A stretch of DNA of 64,000 bases from Palsa-851 sp035534435 (lineage in GTDB: Bacteria; Chloroflexota; Dormibacteria; Aeolococcales; Aeolococcaceae). The position numbers were made by a program, and so were the translations under genes. The DNA lies in NCBI GenBank assembly GCA_035534435.1, contig DATLRX010000033.1, positions 62,001 to 126,000 on the forward strand, in the 5' to 3' direction. Positions 1 through 8,365 of this stretch are shown piece after piece. Within the stretch, counting starts at the first letter, position 1, and each line of letters starts with the position of its first letter. A model generated the notes under the pieces. It saw only the letters and a list, made by a program, of their open reading frames with translations. It was not told where the DNA came from and did no database searches.

Positions 1-1
1 A

Positions 2-430
2 GGCTCGTTCGAGGAGGAGGCGACACGCCACGTCGCCTTCGCTCGGCGCAACGGTCATCCCCTCTGCTTCGCCCTCATCGCGTTCGATCAGCTGGACGAT
101 CAGAACGACTCGGCGGCCCACGATGAGGCGTTGCGCGAGGCAACCGCGCGCTGGCGTGAGGTGCTTCGCGCCGAGGATCTCCTCGGTCGCTGGGGACACG
201 ACGAGTTCGCAATCGTGCTCCCGAACTGCCCGACGGTCAGCGCGGTGCAGCTCTGCTGGCGCCTGCGAGAGGAAACCCCCAAGGAACGCTCGTTCTCCGC
301 AGGACTCGTGTCGTACCACGGGAGCGAAGGTTTTGACGACCTCGTCTCACGCGCGGACGACTGCCTCGGGCAGGCCGTGGCGAAAGGTCGCGATCGCACC
401 GTCGCCGAGGGTCTCGTCGACCTCGACTAG
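2..430 (+). CDS. GGDEF-domain protein, C-terminal part (5' end outside window)
   Basis: The reading frame is open from the first bases of the window to a TAG at 428-430, so the start lies upstream. The translation is the second half of a GGDEF domain. An acidic loop segment (FDQLDDQND) is followed by the active-site loop as GRWGHDEFAIVLP, that is GHDEF instead of GGDEF. Diguanylate cyclases tolerate some change at the second position, but Gly to His makes activity uncertain, so a degenerate sensory domain is possible. Membrane or sensor domains would lie outside the window. Family membership is seen in the sequence; cyclic-di-GMP synthesis is not shown. Confidence 0.8.
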   Translation, partial: GSFEEEATRHVAFARRNGHPLCFALIAFDQLDDQNDSAAHDEALREATARWREVLRAEDLLGRWGHDEFAIVLPNCPTVSAVQLCWRLREETPKERSFSAGLVSYHGSEGFDDLVSRADDCLGQAVAKGRDRTVAEGLVDLD

Positions 431-480
431 GCTCGGGCGGCCCGCGCCCGGCGGCACGGTACTGTGGTGCCGGTCCGGAC

Positions 481-1401
481 ATGAGCAACCCACATCGCCA
501 GAGCGTCCCGCCCAATGCCACGGGACTTGCGTATGGCGTGGCCGCTTACGCCAGCTGGGGTCTGTTCCCGCTGTTCTGGCCACTGCTCGAACCGGCAAAC
601 CCGCTCGAGATCCTGGCCTGCCGCATCGTCTTCTGCTTCGTGGTCGTCGCGATCATCCTCGCGGTGCGTCACCAGTTGCGGGGGCTGCGCGACATCGACC
701 GGGGCACGCTCCTGCGTCTGTGCGCGGCGGGGATCGCGATCGCCGCCAACTGGGGGATCTACATCTGGGGCGTGAACAACGGACATGTCATCGAGACGAG
801 CCTCGGCTACTTCATCAATCCCCTCCTGACGATCGGCCTCGGCGTCGTGATCCTTCGCGAGCGCCTGCGCATCGTGCAGTGGACCGCGGTCGCGCTCGGT
901 CTCGTTGCGGTGACCGTGTTGAGCTTCGACTACGGACGTCCTCCATGGATCGCCCTTGCGCTCGCCGTCTCGTTCGGTACGTACGGGTACATCAAGAAGG
1001 GCGTCAAGGTCTCGCCACCCGAGGGCCTCGTGATCGAGGGTGCCGTGCTGACGCTTCCAGCGCTCGTCCTCCTCGGCGCATTGGCGGCTTCCGGGAACGC
1101 AACCTGGCTCGGGCATGACGCAACCATCGGCCACCTCGTCCTGCTCGTGTCGGCAGGTCCCATCACCGCGCTGCCGCTGCTCTTCTTCGCCGGCGCGGCC
1201 ACGCGCCTGCCGCTGTCGACGATGGGACTCCTGCAGTACCTGACCCCGGTGATGCAGTTCGTGATCGGCGTGCTGATCCTTCGTGAGACGACGTCGTTCG
1301 CGCTGCTCTGCGGCTTCGGTCTCGTCTGGATCGCGCTGGCGATACTCGCGATCGACGGCGTCCGGCACCGGCAGCGACTGCCGGACGCATTCGCCGCCTA
1401 G
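481..1401 (+). CDS. rarD: RarD-like EamA-family permease
   Basis: A 306-residue polytopic membrane protein with about ten hydrophobic helices in the two-fold EamA arrangement. The N-terminus (GVAAYASWGLFPLFWPLL) matches the RarD subgroup of the drug/metabolite transporter superfamily, as do the full length and the retained internal repeat. RarD proteins are named for chloramphenicol sensitivity in Pseudomonas, but their substrate is not established, so export of a small metabolite is inferred. The gene starts with ATG about 50 bp after the GGDEF gene and is followed by its own intergenic promoter region, so it is probably a single-gene unit. Confidence 0.88.
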   Translation: MSNPHRQSVPPNATGLAYGVAAYASWGLFPLFWPLLEPANPLEILACRIVFCFVVVAIILAVRHQLRGLRDIDRGTLLRLCAAGIAIAANWGIYIWGVNNGHVIETSLGYFINPLLTIGLGVVILRERLRIVQWTAVALGLVAVTVLSFDYGRPPWIALALAVSFGTYGYIKKGVKVSPPEGLVIEGAVLTLPALVLLGALAASGNATWLGHDATIGHLVLLVSAGPITALPLLFFAGAATRLPLSTMGLLQYLTPVMQFVIGVLILRETTSFALLCGFGLVWIALAILAIDGVRHRQRLPDAFAA

Positions 1402-1456
1402 CCACCCGCTTCCGACTCGACCGCCCAAGCACCTGGAGCTGCTCGATGCCCCCGGG

Positions 1457-1486
1457 TTGACAGGTCTTTAGTAGGACTGGCATAAG
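1457..1486 (+). promoter_or_regulatory. Putative sigma-70-type promoter for the AAA ATPase gene
   Basis: A perfect TTGACA at 1457-1462 is followed, after 18 bases, by CATAAG at 1481-1486, in an AT-richer patch 30 bases upstream of the ATG at 1518. The spacing and the position in the only sizeable gap (116 bp) support a housekeeping promoter. There is no clear Shine-Dalgarno sequence before the ATG. Confidence 0.5.
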
Positions 1487-1517
1487 CCTTGTAAACCTCG
1501 GTAAGATCCGTGAATCC

Positions 1518-2684
1518 ATGGACGAGTTGCTCAACCCGTACCGGCCCGGCGCGGGCACTCCCCCGCCCGCGCTGACCGGACGGGATGACCTCATCAACCG
1601 ATTCGGCATTGCCTTCCGGCGTGCCGTCGCGGGGCGACCGGGGAAGAGCCTCATGCTCATCGGGCTTCGGGGAGCGGGAAAAACGGTGCTCCTCAACCGA
1701 TTCGCCGAGATCGCCGAGCAGGAGGGCTTCCGGGTCGGCCTCATCGAGGCGCCCGAGCACGGCCACTTCCCCACCCTCCTTGCGGCGCGGCTCCGGCGGA
1801 TCCTCCTGCCGCTGAGCACCAACGTGGTTTCGACCGCGGTCACCCGGGCGCTGCGCGTCCTCAAGACGTTCAGCCTGCAGCTGCCGGACGGCACCCGCGT
1901 GTCGGTGGACGTCGAGGCCCTTCGCGGCGTCGCCGACTCCGGGAACCTCGCGGAGGACGTCACGGACCTCCTGGTGGCATGCGGGGAAGCGGCGCGCGAC
2001 CGGGGCACCGGAATCGTCCTCGCGATCGACGAGCTGCAGTACCTGAGAGCCCACGAGCTCGCCGCGCTCATCGTCGCGATCCACCGGACGAACCAGCTGA
2101 ACCTGCCGGTGATCCTCACCGGTGCCGGGCTCCCGCAACTTCGCGGCCTCGCCGGTGAGGCGAAGTCCTACGCCGAGCGATTGTTCGACTTTCCGGTGAT
2201 CGGCTCGCTCGACCCCGACGACGCCCGCACGGCGCTCGCGGTACCCGCACTGGAAAGTGGCGCGTCCATCGAGGAGGAGGCCCTCGACATCATGGTCGCG
2301 CGCTCGCACGGGTATCCGTACTTCCTGCAGGAGTGGGGATATCACGTCTGGAACGTGGCACCCTCGAGCCCGATCACCGCCGATGACGTGGAGCGCGCCG
2401 CCCCGCGAGTTCAGGACCAACTCGACCAGAACTTCTTCCTCGTGCGGCTCGATCGCCTCACGCCCAAGGAGCGTGAGTACCTCGTCGCCATGGCCGCGCT
2501 CGGTCCCGGCCCGCACCGCTCCGGCGACATCGCGGCGCGTCTCGGCGTGCGCGTCGAGTCCATCGCACCGCGCCGGTCGGCGCTCATCGCCAAAGGCATC
2601 ATCTACAGCCCGGCGCACGGTGACACCGCATTCACCGTTCCCCTCTTCGACGACTTCCTGCAGCGCGCGCTGCCGGTTCCCTGA
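1518..2684 (+). CDS. AAA-type ATP-binding protein with C-terminal winged helix
   Basis: 388 residues. The P-loop is GLRGAGKT (about residues 49-56), the Walker B is LAIDELQYL (Asp171-Glu172), and a sensor-like segment (ILTGAGLPQL) follows near residue 200. This order is typical of the Orc1/Cdc6-like single-protein AAA ATPases common in Actinomycetota and Chloroflexota. The last 90 residues, with alternating helices and LGVRVESIAPRRSALIAKGII, look like a winged-helix DNA-binding region. The cellular role of these stand-alone ATPases is unknown. No toxin, nuclease or transposase gene flanks it, so I assign no defence or mobile role. It has its own promoter. Confidence 0.8.
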   Translation: MDELLNPYRPGAGTPPPALTGRDDLINRFGIAFRRAVAGRPGKSLMLIGLRGAGKTVLLNRFAEIAEQEGFRVGLIEAPEHGHFPTLLAARLRRILLPLSTNVVSTAVTRALRVLKTFSLQLPDGTRVSVDVEALRGVADSGNLAEDVTDLLVACGEAARDRGTGIVLAIDELQYLRAHELAALIVAIHRTNQLNLPVILTGAGLPQLRGLAGEAKSYAERLFDFPVIGSLDPDDARTALAVPALESGASIEEEALDIMVARSHGYPYFLQEWGYHVWNVAPSSPITADDVERAAPRVQDQLDQNFFLVRLDRLTPKEREYLVAMAALGPGPHRSGDIAARLGVRVESIAPRRSALIAKGIIYSPAHGDTAFTVPLFDDFLQRALPVP

Positions 2685-2729
2685 GCGCCTGACGTGGCGT
2701 CGACGTCGCGGCGTAGCCTTGCCAGGCCC

Positions 2730-4430
2730 ATGGCCACCCCTTTGCGCATCGGCAACGCCTCAGGCTTCTACGGCGACCGTTTCTCGGCGATGCGCGAGAT
2801 GCTCGAGGGCGGCGCGCTCGACGTCCTGACCGGCGACTACCTGGCGGAGCTGACCATGCTCATCCTCGGCCGTCAGCGGATGACGCATCCCGAGCGGGGC
2901 TACGCCGGCACCTTCCTGCGCCAGATGGAGGACTGTCTCGGGCTCGCCCTCGAGCGTGGCGTGACGATCGTCACGAATGCCGGCGGCCTCAACCCGTCGG
3001 GGCTCGCCGGCGCGCTTCGAACGCTCGCCGATCGCCTTGGCCTGGAGGCGAGCATCGCCCACGTCGAGGGCGACGATCTGACGGCACGGGCATCGGAGCT
3101 CGGTCTCGGGAGTCCACTCACCGCCAACGCCTACCTCGGTGCATGGGGCATCGCGGAGTGCGTGCGCTCCGGTGCCGATGTCGTCGTCACCGGTCGTGTG
3201 ACGGATGCGAGCCTCGTGGTCGGTCCGGCCGCCGCGCATTTCGGCTGGGGCCGGACCGATTGGGACGCGCTGGCCGGCGGAACAGTCGCCGGTCACATCC
3301 TGGAGTGCGGCGCGCAGGCGACCGGCGGCAACTACAGCTTCTTCGCCGAGATCGACGCCCGGCATCCGGGGTTTCCGATTGCCGAGGTCCATGCGGACGG
3401 CTCCTGCGTCATCACCAAGCATCCGGGCAGCGGCGGCGCCGTCACTGTCGAGACGGTCACCGCCCAGCTGCTGTACGAAGTCGGTGCGCCGCGCTATCTC
3501 GGGCCGGACGTCGTCGGCCGGTTCGACACGATCACGCTCGCTGCGGACGGCGAGAATCGTGTACGCGTCAGCGGAACGCGCGGTGAACCACCACCCGACT
3601 CGCTCAAGGTCTGCTGCAACACCCTTGGCGGATACCGCAACGACGTCACCTTCGTCCTGTGCGGACTCGACATCGAACGCAAGGCCGCGCTCGTGCGCGA
3701 GCAGATGGACGCCGCGCTCGCATCCGCTCCACCGCAGGAGGTTCGCTGGACGCTGGCGCGGACCGACCACGCCGACTCCGCGGTCGAGGAGGAGGCAAGC
3801 GCATTCCTGCACTGTTCGGTGCGCGATTCGAACGCCGCGACTGTCGGACGCGCATTCAGCGCGGCGGCGGTCGAGATCGCGCTGGCCAGCTATCCGGGGT
3901 TTCACCTGACCGCGCCGCCGGCCGACGCCTCGCCGGTCGGCATCTACAGCGGTCGCTTCGTTCCCGCCGCGGCAGTGGCGCACACAGCCGTTCTCGCCGA
4001 CGGCACACGCGTCGACATCGCACCGTCACCACACGTGGTGCTCGATGAGACCACCGTTGCACCCGCGCCGTCGTCTCCGCCGCCACCGGAGCCCGGACCC
4101 ATGTCGCGGCGGCCCCTCGGCTCCGTTGCCGGCGCCCGGAGCGGTGACAAAGGCGGCGACGCAAACGTCGGCGTCTGGGCTCGCACCGATGAGGGATGGC
4201 GCTGGCTGGCACACGCGCTCGGCGTCGACGCGCTGCGGCAGCTGCTCCCGGAGACCGCCGGCCTCACCATCCGGCGCCACGTGCTGCCCAATCTTCGCGC
4301 GCTGAACTTCGTCATCGAGGGACTGCTCGGCGAGGGTGTGGCGTCGTCCACTCGCTTCGATCCGCAAGCCAAAGCGCTCGGAGAATGGCTGCGCTCACGA
4401 ATCGTCGATGTTCCGGAGGGGCTGTCATGA
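2730..4430 (+). CDS. AtuA-family protein (DUF1446) with C-terminal AtuA-like domain
   Basis: 566 residues from the ATG at 2730. An in-frame upstream start at 2694 would only add a low-complexity leader. The N-terminus (IGNASGFYGDRFSAMREML) and the segments DVLTGDYLAELTM, TNAGGLNPSG and VVTGRVTDASLVVGPA are hallmarks of the acyclic terpene utilisation AtuA family. A separate C-terminal domain, from about residue 460 (GSVAGARSGDKGGDANVGV), is the small AtuA-like ferredoxin-fold domain. AtuA is required for citronellol/geraniol catabolism in Pseudomonas, but its reaction is not defined. It overlaps the next gene by 4 bases (ATGA), so the two are translationally coupled. The biotin-dependent acyl-CoA carboxylase that often accompanies AtuA is absent here. 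Confidence 0.85.
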   Translation: MATPLRIGNASGFYGDRFSAMREMLEGGALDVLTGDYLAELTMLILGRQRMTHPERGYAGTFLRQMEDCLGLALERGVTIVTNAGGLNPSGLAGALRTLADRLGLEASIAHVEGDDLTARASELGLGSPLTANAYLGAWGIAECVRSGADVVVTGRVTDASLVVGPAAAHFGWGRTDWDALAGGTVAGHILECGAQATGGNYSFFAEIDARHPGFPIAEVHADGSCVITKHPGSGGAVTVETVTAQLLYEVGAPRYLGPDVVGRFDTITLAADGENRVRVSGTRGEPPPDSLKVCCNTLGGYRNDVTFVLCGLDIERKAALVREQMDAALASAPPQEVRWTLARTDHADSAVEEEASAFLHCSVRDSNAATVGRAFSAAAVEIALASYPGFHLTAPPADASPVGIYSGRFVPAAAVAHTAVLADGTRVDIAPSPHVVLDETTVAPAPSSPPPPEPGPMSRRPLGSVAGARSGDKGGDANVGVWARTDEGWRWLAHALGVDALRQLLPETAGLTIRRHVLPNLRALNFVIEGLLGEGVASSTRFDPQAKALGEWLRSRIVDVPEGLS

Positions 4431-5188
4431 CCGAGGCCGAACTGGTGCACCTCGACATCGATCGCGGGATTGCCACGATCACACTGGATTCACCGCACAA
4501 CCGCAATGCGCTCTCGGCGCAGCTGGTGACCGAGCTCGGCGAACGCCTCCGGACCGCCGACGGTGACGCCGGGGTCCGCGCCGTCGTGCTGACGCATTCC
4601 GGCACCACCTTCTGCGCCGGAGCGGATCTCTCCGAGGCGCGGGGCGGCTCGATGACCGGCACGGCGTCGACATTGCTGCGCCTCATCCGCGGCCTCATCG
4701 ACACCTCCAAACCAGTTATCGCCAGTATCGACGGTAACGTCCGCGCCGGCGGTCTTGGCCTCATCGGCGCGTGCGACATCGTCGTGGCGGGCCCGCGCTG
4801 CACGTTCGCGCTCACCGAGGTGCGCCTCGGGCTGGCGGCCGCGGTCATCTCGGTCGCGCTCCTGCCGCGCCTCGACGAGCGCGCCGCGGCGCGCTACTTC
4901 CTCACCGGCGAGACGTTCGACACCGCCGAGGCGGTCCGCATCGGTGCTGTGACCGTCGCTGCCGACGACATTCGGGAGTCCACGGCGGCGATCACCGCCC
5001 ACCTGCTCAAGGGATCACCGCAGGGCCTCGCCGAATCGAAGCGGCTGATCACCGCCCGCGTGCGCGCCACGATCGATGCCGACGGCGAGCGCATGGTGGA
5101 GCTCTCCGCGCGGCTCTTCGCGTCCGAGGAGGCGCGCGAGGGGATGGTCGCGTTCCTCGAGCGCCGTCCCCCCCGCTGGGCCGTGTGA
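4427..5188 (+). CDS. Enoyl-CoA hydratase/isomerase family protein
   Basis: 253 residues from the ATG at 4427, inside the ATGA overlap with the AtuA-like gene and preceded by GGAGG. This start was chosen over a much longer open frame that only shadows the upstream gene. The crotonase fold is clear: ATITLDSPHNRNAL, the oxyanion-hole segment FCAGADLSE, and the second oxyanion segment AGGLGLIGACDIV followed by FALTEVRLGL with the first conserved Glu. The second catalytic Glu region (AAAVISVALL) lacks an obvious acid, so isomerase or another crotonase chemistry is possible. Coupling to AtuA suggests a step in branched-chain acyl-CoA or terpenoid catabolism; this is inference. Confidence 0.85.
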   Translation: MTEAELVHLDIDRGIATITLDSPHNRNALSAQLVTELGERLRTADGDAGVRAVVLTHSGTTFCAGADLSEARGGSMTGTASTLLRLIRGLIDTSKPVIASIDGNVRAGGLGLIGACDIVVAGPRCTFALTEVRLGLAAAVISVALLPRLDERAAARYFLTGETFDTAEAVRIGAVTVAADDIRESTAAITAHLLKGSPQGLAESKRLITARVRATIDADGERMVELSARLFASEEAREGMVAFLERRPPRWAV

Positions 5189-5222
5189 TCACACCGGTGC
5201 TGGGCGAGGACATAATCCCGCG

Positions 5223-6185
5223 GTGAGCAGCGAAGCCAGGGGACTGGCAGGGAGCCCGGCGGTCGCGCTCCGCCACACCCTGCTCTGGGCGTCCCGGCGC
5301 CGCCAGATCAAGCGGGTCATCTCCGCCGCGCCGGTCACTCGGGGCGTCGTCCGCCGCTTCGTCGCAGGAGAGACGATCGACGATGCGCTTCGAGTGACGC
5401 GCGAGCTCACCTCGGAGGGACTGCTCGTGTCGCTCGACCACCTCGGCGAGGACACCCTCGACCGGGCGACCGCCCAGGCTGCGGTCGACGCCTATCGAAA
5501 TCTCGCGAGGCGATTGGCAGCCGAAGGCCTCGCGTCGAGGTCGGAGATGTCCGTCAAGCTGTCCGCCGTCGGCCAGGCGCTCGACCATGACATGGCGCTG
5601 GACAATGCGCGCCTCATCTGCGAGGCAGCGCACTCCGCGGGAACGTCGGTGACGATCGACATGGAGGACCACACGACGACCGATGCGACGCTGCGAGTCG
5701 TCGGGCTCCTTCGCGAGGACTTCCCCACAACCGGTGCCGTCCTGCAGGCGTCGCTGCGCCGATCCGAGGACGACTGCCGGACGCTCGGGGTTCCCGGCTC
5801 GCGCGTGCGGCTCTGCAAGGGCGCGTACCAGGAGCCGCCGGCGCTCGCATGGCAGCGGCCCGACGACATCCGGGCCGCGTACCTGCGCTGTCTTGGCCTG
5901 CTCATCGCCGGCGGAGCCCTGCCGATGGCGGCCACGCACGACCCGAAGCTCATCGACGCCACCGGGCGCATGGTCGCGGAGATCGGGGGCGCCGCCTTCC
6001 CCCACGAGTACCAGATGCTCCACGGCATCCGTCCCGACGAGCAGCGCAGACTTGCCGCGCGTGGTGAGACGGTTCGCGTGTACGTTCCGTTCGGCGTGCA
6101 GTGGTATGGCTATCTCATGCGCCGCATGGCGGAGCGGCCTGCCAACACCGCGATGTTCCTGCGCGCTCTGGTGAGTCGCAACTAG
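5223..6185 (+). CDS. Proline dehydrogenase (monofunctional, FAD)
   Basis: 320 residues from the GTG at 5223. It has the ProDH TIM-barrel motifs in order: RLCKGAYQEP, AATHDPKLI, EYQMLHGIR, and the substrate-binding C-terminus VPFGVQWYGYLMRRMAERP with its paired arginines. The enzyme oxidises proline to pyrroline-5-carboxylate using FAD and passes electrons to the membrane quinone pool. The partner P5C dehydrogenase is not in this window, so the second step must be encoded elsewhere. The stop codon shares one base with a GTG start of the next gene (TAGTG). That neighbour is a sugar epimerase, so the overlap reflects compaction rather than a shared pathway. Confidence 0.93.
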   Translation: MSSEARGLAGSPAVALRHTLLWASRRRQIKRVISAAPVTRGVVRRFVAGETIDDALRVTRELTSEGLLVSLDHLGEDTLDRATAQAAVDAYRNLARRLAAEGLASRSEMSVKLSAVGQALDHDMALDNARLICEAAHSAGTSVTIDMEDHTTTDATLRVVGLLREDFPTTGAVLQASLRRSEDDCRTLGVPGSRVRLCKGAYQEPPALAWQRPDDIRAAYLRCLGLLIAGGALPMAATHDPKLIDATGRMVAEIGGAAFPHEYQMLHGIRPDEQRRLAARGETVRVYVPFGVQWYGYLMRRMAERPANTAMFLRALVSRN

Positions 6186-7129
6186 TGGCGCCGAGCATGG
6201 CCGGCCGGCGTGTCGTCGTCACGGGCGGGGCGGGCTTCATCGGTGTGCACAGCGTGGAGGCGTTGCTCGAGGCCGGCGCCGATGTGATGGTCATCGACGA
6301 TCTGCGGCACGAGTCGTATCGCCCGCTTCCCGCTGCCGCACGACTCGAGAACGCTGACGTGGCCGAAGCACCGGCACGCGCCGCGATCACCGCATGGCGG
6401 CCGGCAGCGATCCTGCATCTCGCAGCGCAGGGGGGCGTCAACCGGTCCTGGCGGGAGCCGGCAGCCGACGCGCACATCAACGTGCTCGGCACGGTGAGCG
6501 TCCTGTCCGCGGCCATCGCCGCGGGGTGCCGCCGCGTCGTGGTCGCATCCTCCGGCGGAGCGCTGTACGGCGCCGCGAGCCGCCTGCCCACGCCGGAAGA
6601 GGAGCCGTCGAAGCCTCGATCGCCGTACGGCACCGCCAAGCTCTGCATCGAGCACTACCTCGGTCATTTCACTCGCGCCGGGGCGCTCGACGCGCTCGCG
6701 CTCCGCTACGGCAACGTCTACGGCCCGGGCCAGGACGGCACCGGCGAGGCGGGCGTGGTCGCGATCTCGAGCTCCCGCCTCCTCGCGGGCCGCGCGCCCG
6801 TCATCCGCGGCGACGGATCCCAGACGCGCGACTTCACCTACGTCGGCGACATCGTCGCGGCCAACCTGCTCGGGTTGGGATCGACGGTCACGGGGGCGGT
6901 GAACATCGGCACGGGACAGGAGACGGCCATCGGCGACCTCGTGCGCAGCCTCTGCGCGCTCGCCGGGTATCGCGACGAGCCGGTGGCCGAGCCACTTCCG
7001 CCGGGTGAGGTGACGCGAAGTGCCCTCGACAACACGCGGGCGGGGCGGGAGCTCGGGTGGCACCCGGAGGTCACCCTCGAGGACGGCCTCGCGCGGACCT
7101 TCGAGAGCTTCCGGGCCCAGGCTCGCTGA
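6185..7129 (+). CDS. NAD-dependent epimerase/dehydratase (GalE-like extended SDR)
   Basis: 314 residues if started at the GTG 6185 (TAGTG overlap); an ATG at 6197 is the alternative. Rossmann motif VVVTGGAGFIG, NNA-like LHLAAQGGV, the catalytic Ser region SSGGALYG and YGTAK (YxxxK) are all present, followed by ALRYGNVYGPGQ and RDFTYVGDIV, typical of UDP-glucose/UDP-glucuronate 4-epimerases. It probably interconverts a UDP-hexose used by the glycosyltransferases encoded convergently just downstream. The last gene of that minus-strand cluster ends at 7130, immediately after this stop codon. Exact sugar specificity cannot be read from the sequence. Confidence 0.85.
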   Translation: MAPSMAGRRVVVTGGAGFIGVHSVEALLEAGADVMVIDDLRHESYRPLPAAARLENADVAEAPARAAITAWRPAAILHLAAQGGVNRSWREPAADAHINVLGTVSVLSAAIAAGCRRVVVASSGGALYGAASRLPTPEEEPSKPRSPYGTAKLCIEHYLGHFTRAGALDALALRYGNVYGPGQDGTGEAGVVAISSSRLLAGRAPVIRGDGSQTRDFTYVGDIVAANLLGLGSTVTGAVNIGTGQETAIGDLVRSLCALAGYRDEPVAEPLPPGEVTRSALDNTRAGRELGWHPEVTLEDGLARTFESFRAQAR

Positions 7130-8365
7130 TCAGGCGGCGAGGTGCGCCGCGGTGATGAGGCCGGAGATGTCGAGGACCAGGGCCGCCGCCACGAGCGCAC
7201 CGATCCAGGCTGAACGCAGCACGGTCATGGGGCCTCCTCCCCGCCACGCGAGAGTCCAGGCGACGATCGGCGCTGCGGCCCCGACTGCGACGAGCAGGTA
7301 CCGAGCCTGGGGCTGTAGGTCGAAGGTGGCGGAGTTCAGCACCGACTGCAGGATGGCGACGAGGATCACCACGAGGAGGAGCACGGCGATCCGCCGCTGC
7401 GTCACGGTCCACATGGGCCACGCGCGCAGGCCGGCGAACGCCGCCGCCAGGATCACCAGTCCGACGGCCACCCCGGCGGCGATGCTGGGCAGCGGCCGCA
7501 GCCCGAGGATGGAGATCGCGACGAAGTGGGCTCCGTTTCCGTACATGCCGACGAGGCTCACCGCGGTGGCGGCAAGGTAGCCGCGGACCTGGGCAAGCGA
7601 GTCGAACACCTGGCGCTGGCTGGTGATGGGATGCAGGGGTGGCAGCGGACTGCCGAACTGGACCGCGTTGCGCACGAACCACCAGCCGGCGAGGAGCAGC
7701 GATGGCACGACGAGAGCCGCTGCCGCCAGCGCGCGGATCCGCGACCAGAAGCGCACCAGCACGACGGCGAGCAGGAGCACGGCGAGCAGCCACACCGTTT
7801 CCTTGGCCAGCACGGCGAGCGCAATCGCGAGCCCCGCACCGAGCGCGAGGCGGTCCGTCAGGACATGGCTCTGGAGCACGGCCACGCCGGAGAGCACGAG
7901 GAGCGCACCGGCGAGCCACGCGAGATTGTCATCGTTGACGGCGCCTGCGAGGTACTGCGCCTCCGGGAGCATGGCGACGAGCGCCGCCGCGCCCACCGCG
8001 AGCGCCGGGCGCTTCGGGAACAGTCGGCGGCCGATCAGGTAGACCGTGAGGATCGTCAGCACACCGAGCGCCACCGAGAGCAGGCGGATCAGGCGCGGAT
8101 CCCCACCGGTCACGCGGGAGAGCACCGCGCCCATGAGGTAGTACAGCGGCGGCTGCTGCCGCTCCGCCTGGCCGGCCGGCGGCAGCTGGAGATGGTCGGC
8201 GATCCCGCTGATGTAGCTCAGATGCGACAGCTCGTCCGGCGACGCACCGATCGGCGTGATCCGCGTGTACGCAACGGCAAACCCGACGAAAGTGACGGTG
8301 GCCACGCCGAGCACCACCTCCGGCAACCGGCGGCGGTCGCGGACCAGGGCGATGCCGGCGCTCAC
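7130..8365 (-). CDS. Polytopic membrane protein, GT-C/DUF2142-like glycosyltransferase
   Basis: 411 residues from a GTG at 8365 inside a GTGA overlap with the upstream glycosyltransferase; a longer open frame upstream only shadows that gene. About ten transmembrane helices are predicted. The first extracytoplasmic loop carries SPDELSHLSYI followed by QQPPLYYLMGAVL. This acidic-pair-plus-PPLYY arrangement is found in GT-C (PMT/ArnT, DUF2142) proteins, which transfer sugars from polyprenyl-phosphate donors outside the membrane. It is the last gene of the glycan operon. The substrate is unknown, but the GT2 enzyme two genes upstream could make its lipid-linked donor. Confidence 0.72.
   Translation of the reverse strand: MSAGIALVRDRRRLPEVVLGVATVTFVGFAVAYTRITPIGASPDELSHLSYISGIADHLQLPPAGQAERQQPPLYYLMGAVLSRVTGGDPRLIRLLSVALGVLTILTVYLIGRRLFPKRPALAVGAAALVAMLPEAQYLAGAVNDDNLAWLAGALLVLSGVAVLQSHVLTDRLALGAGLAIALAVLAKETVWLLAVLLLAVVLVRFWSRIRALAAAALVVPSLLLAGWWFVRNAVQFGSPLPPLHPITSQRQVFDSLAQVRGYLAATAVSLVGMYGNGAHFVAISILGLRPLPSIAAGVAVGLVILAAAFAGLRAWPMWTVTQRRIAVLLLVVILVAILQSVLNSATFDLQPQARYLLVAVGAAAPIVAWTLAWRGGGPMTVLRSAWIGALVAAALVLDISGLITAAHLAA

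Noticed and set aside
4196..4426. An N-terminal extension of the enoyl-CoA hydratase
   Set aside because: It is out-of-frame reading of the AtuA gene. The ATG at 4427 has a GGAGG and an ATGA overlap.
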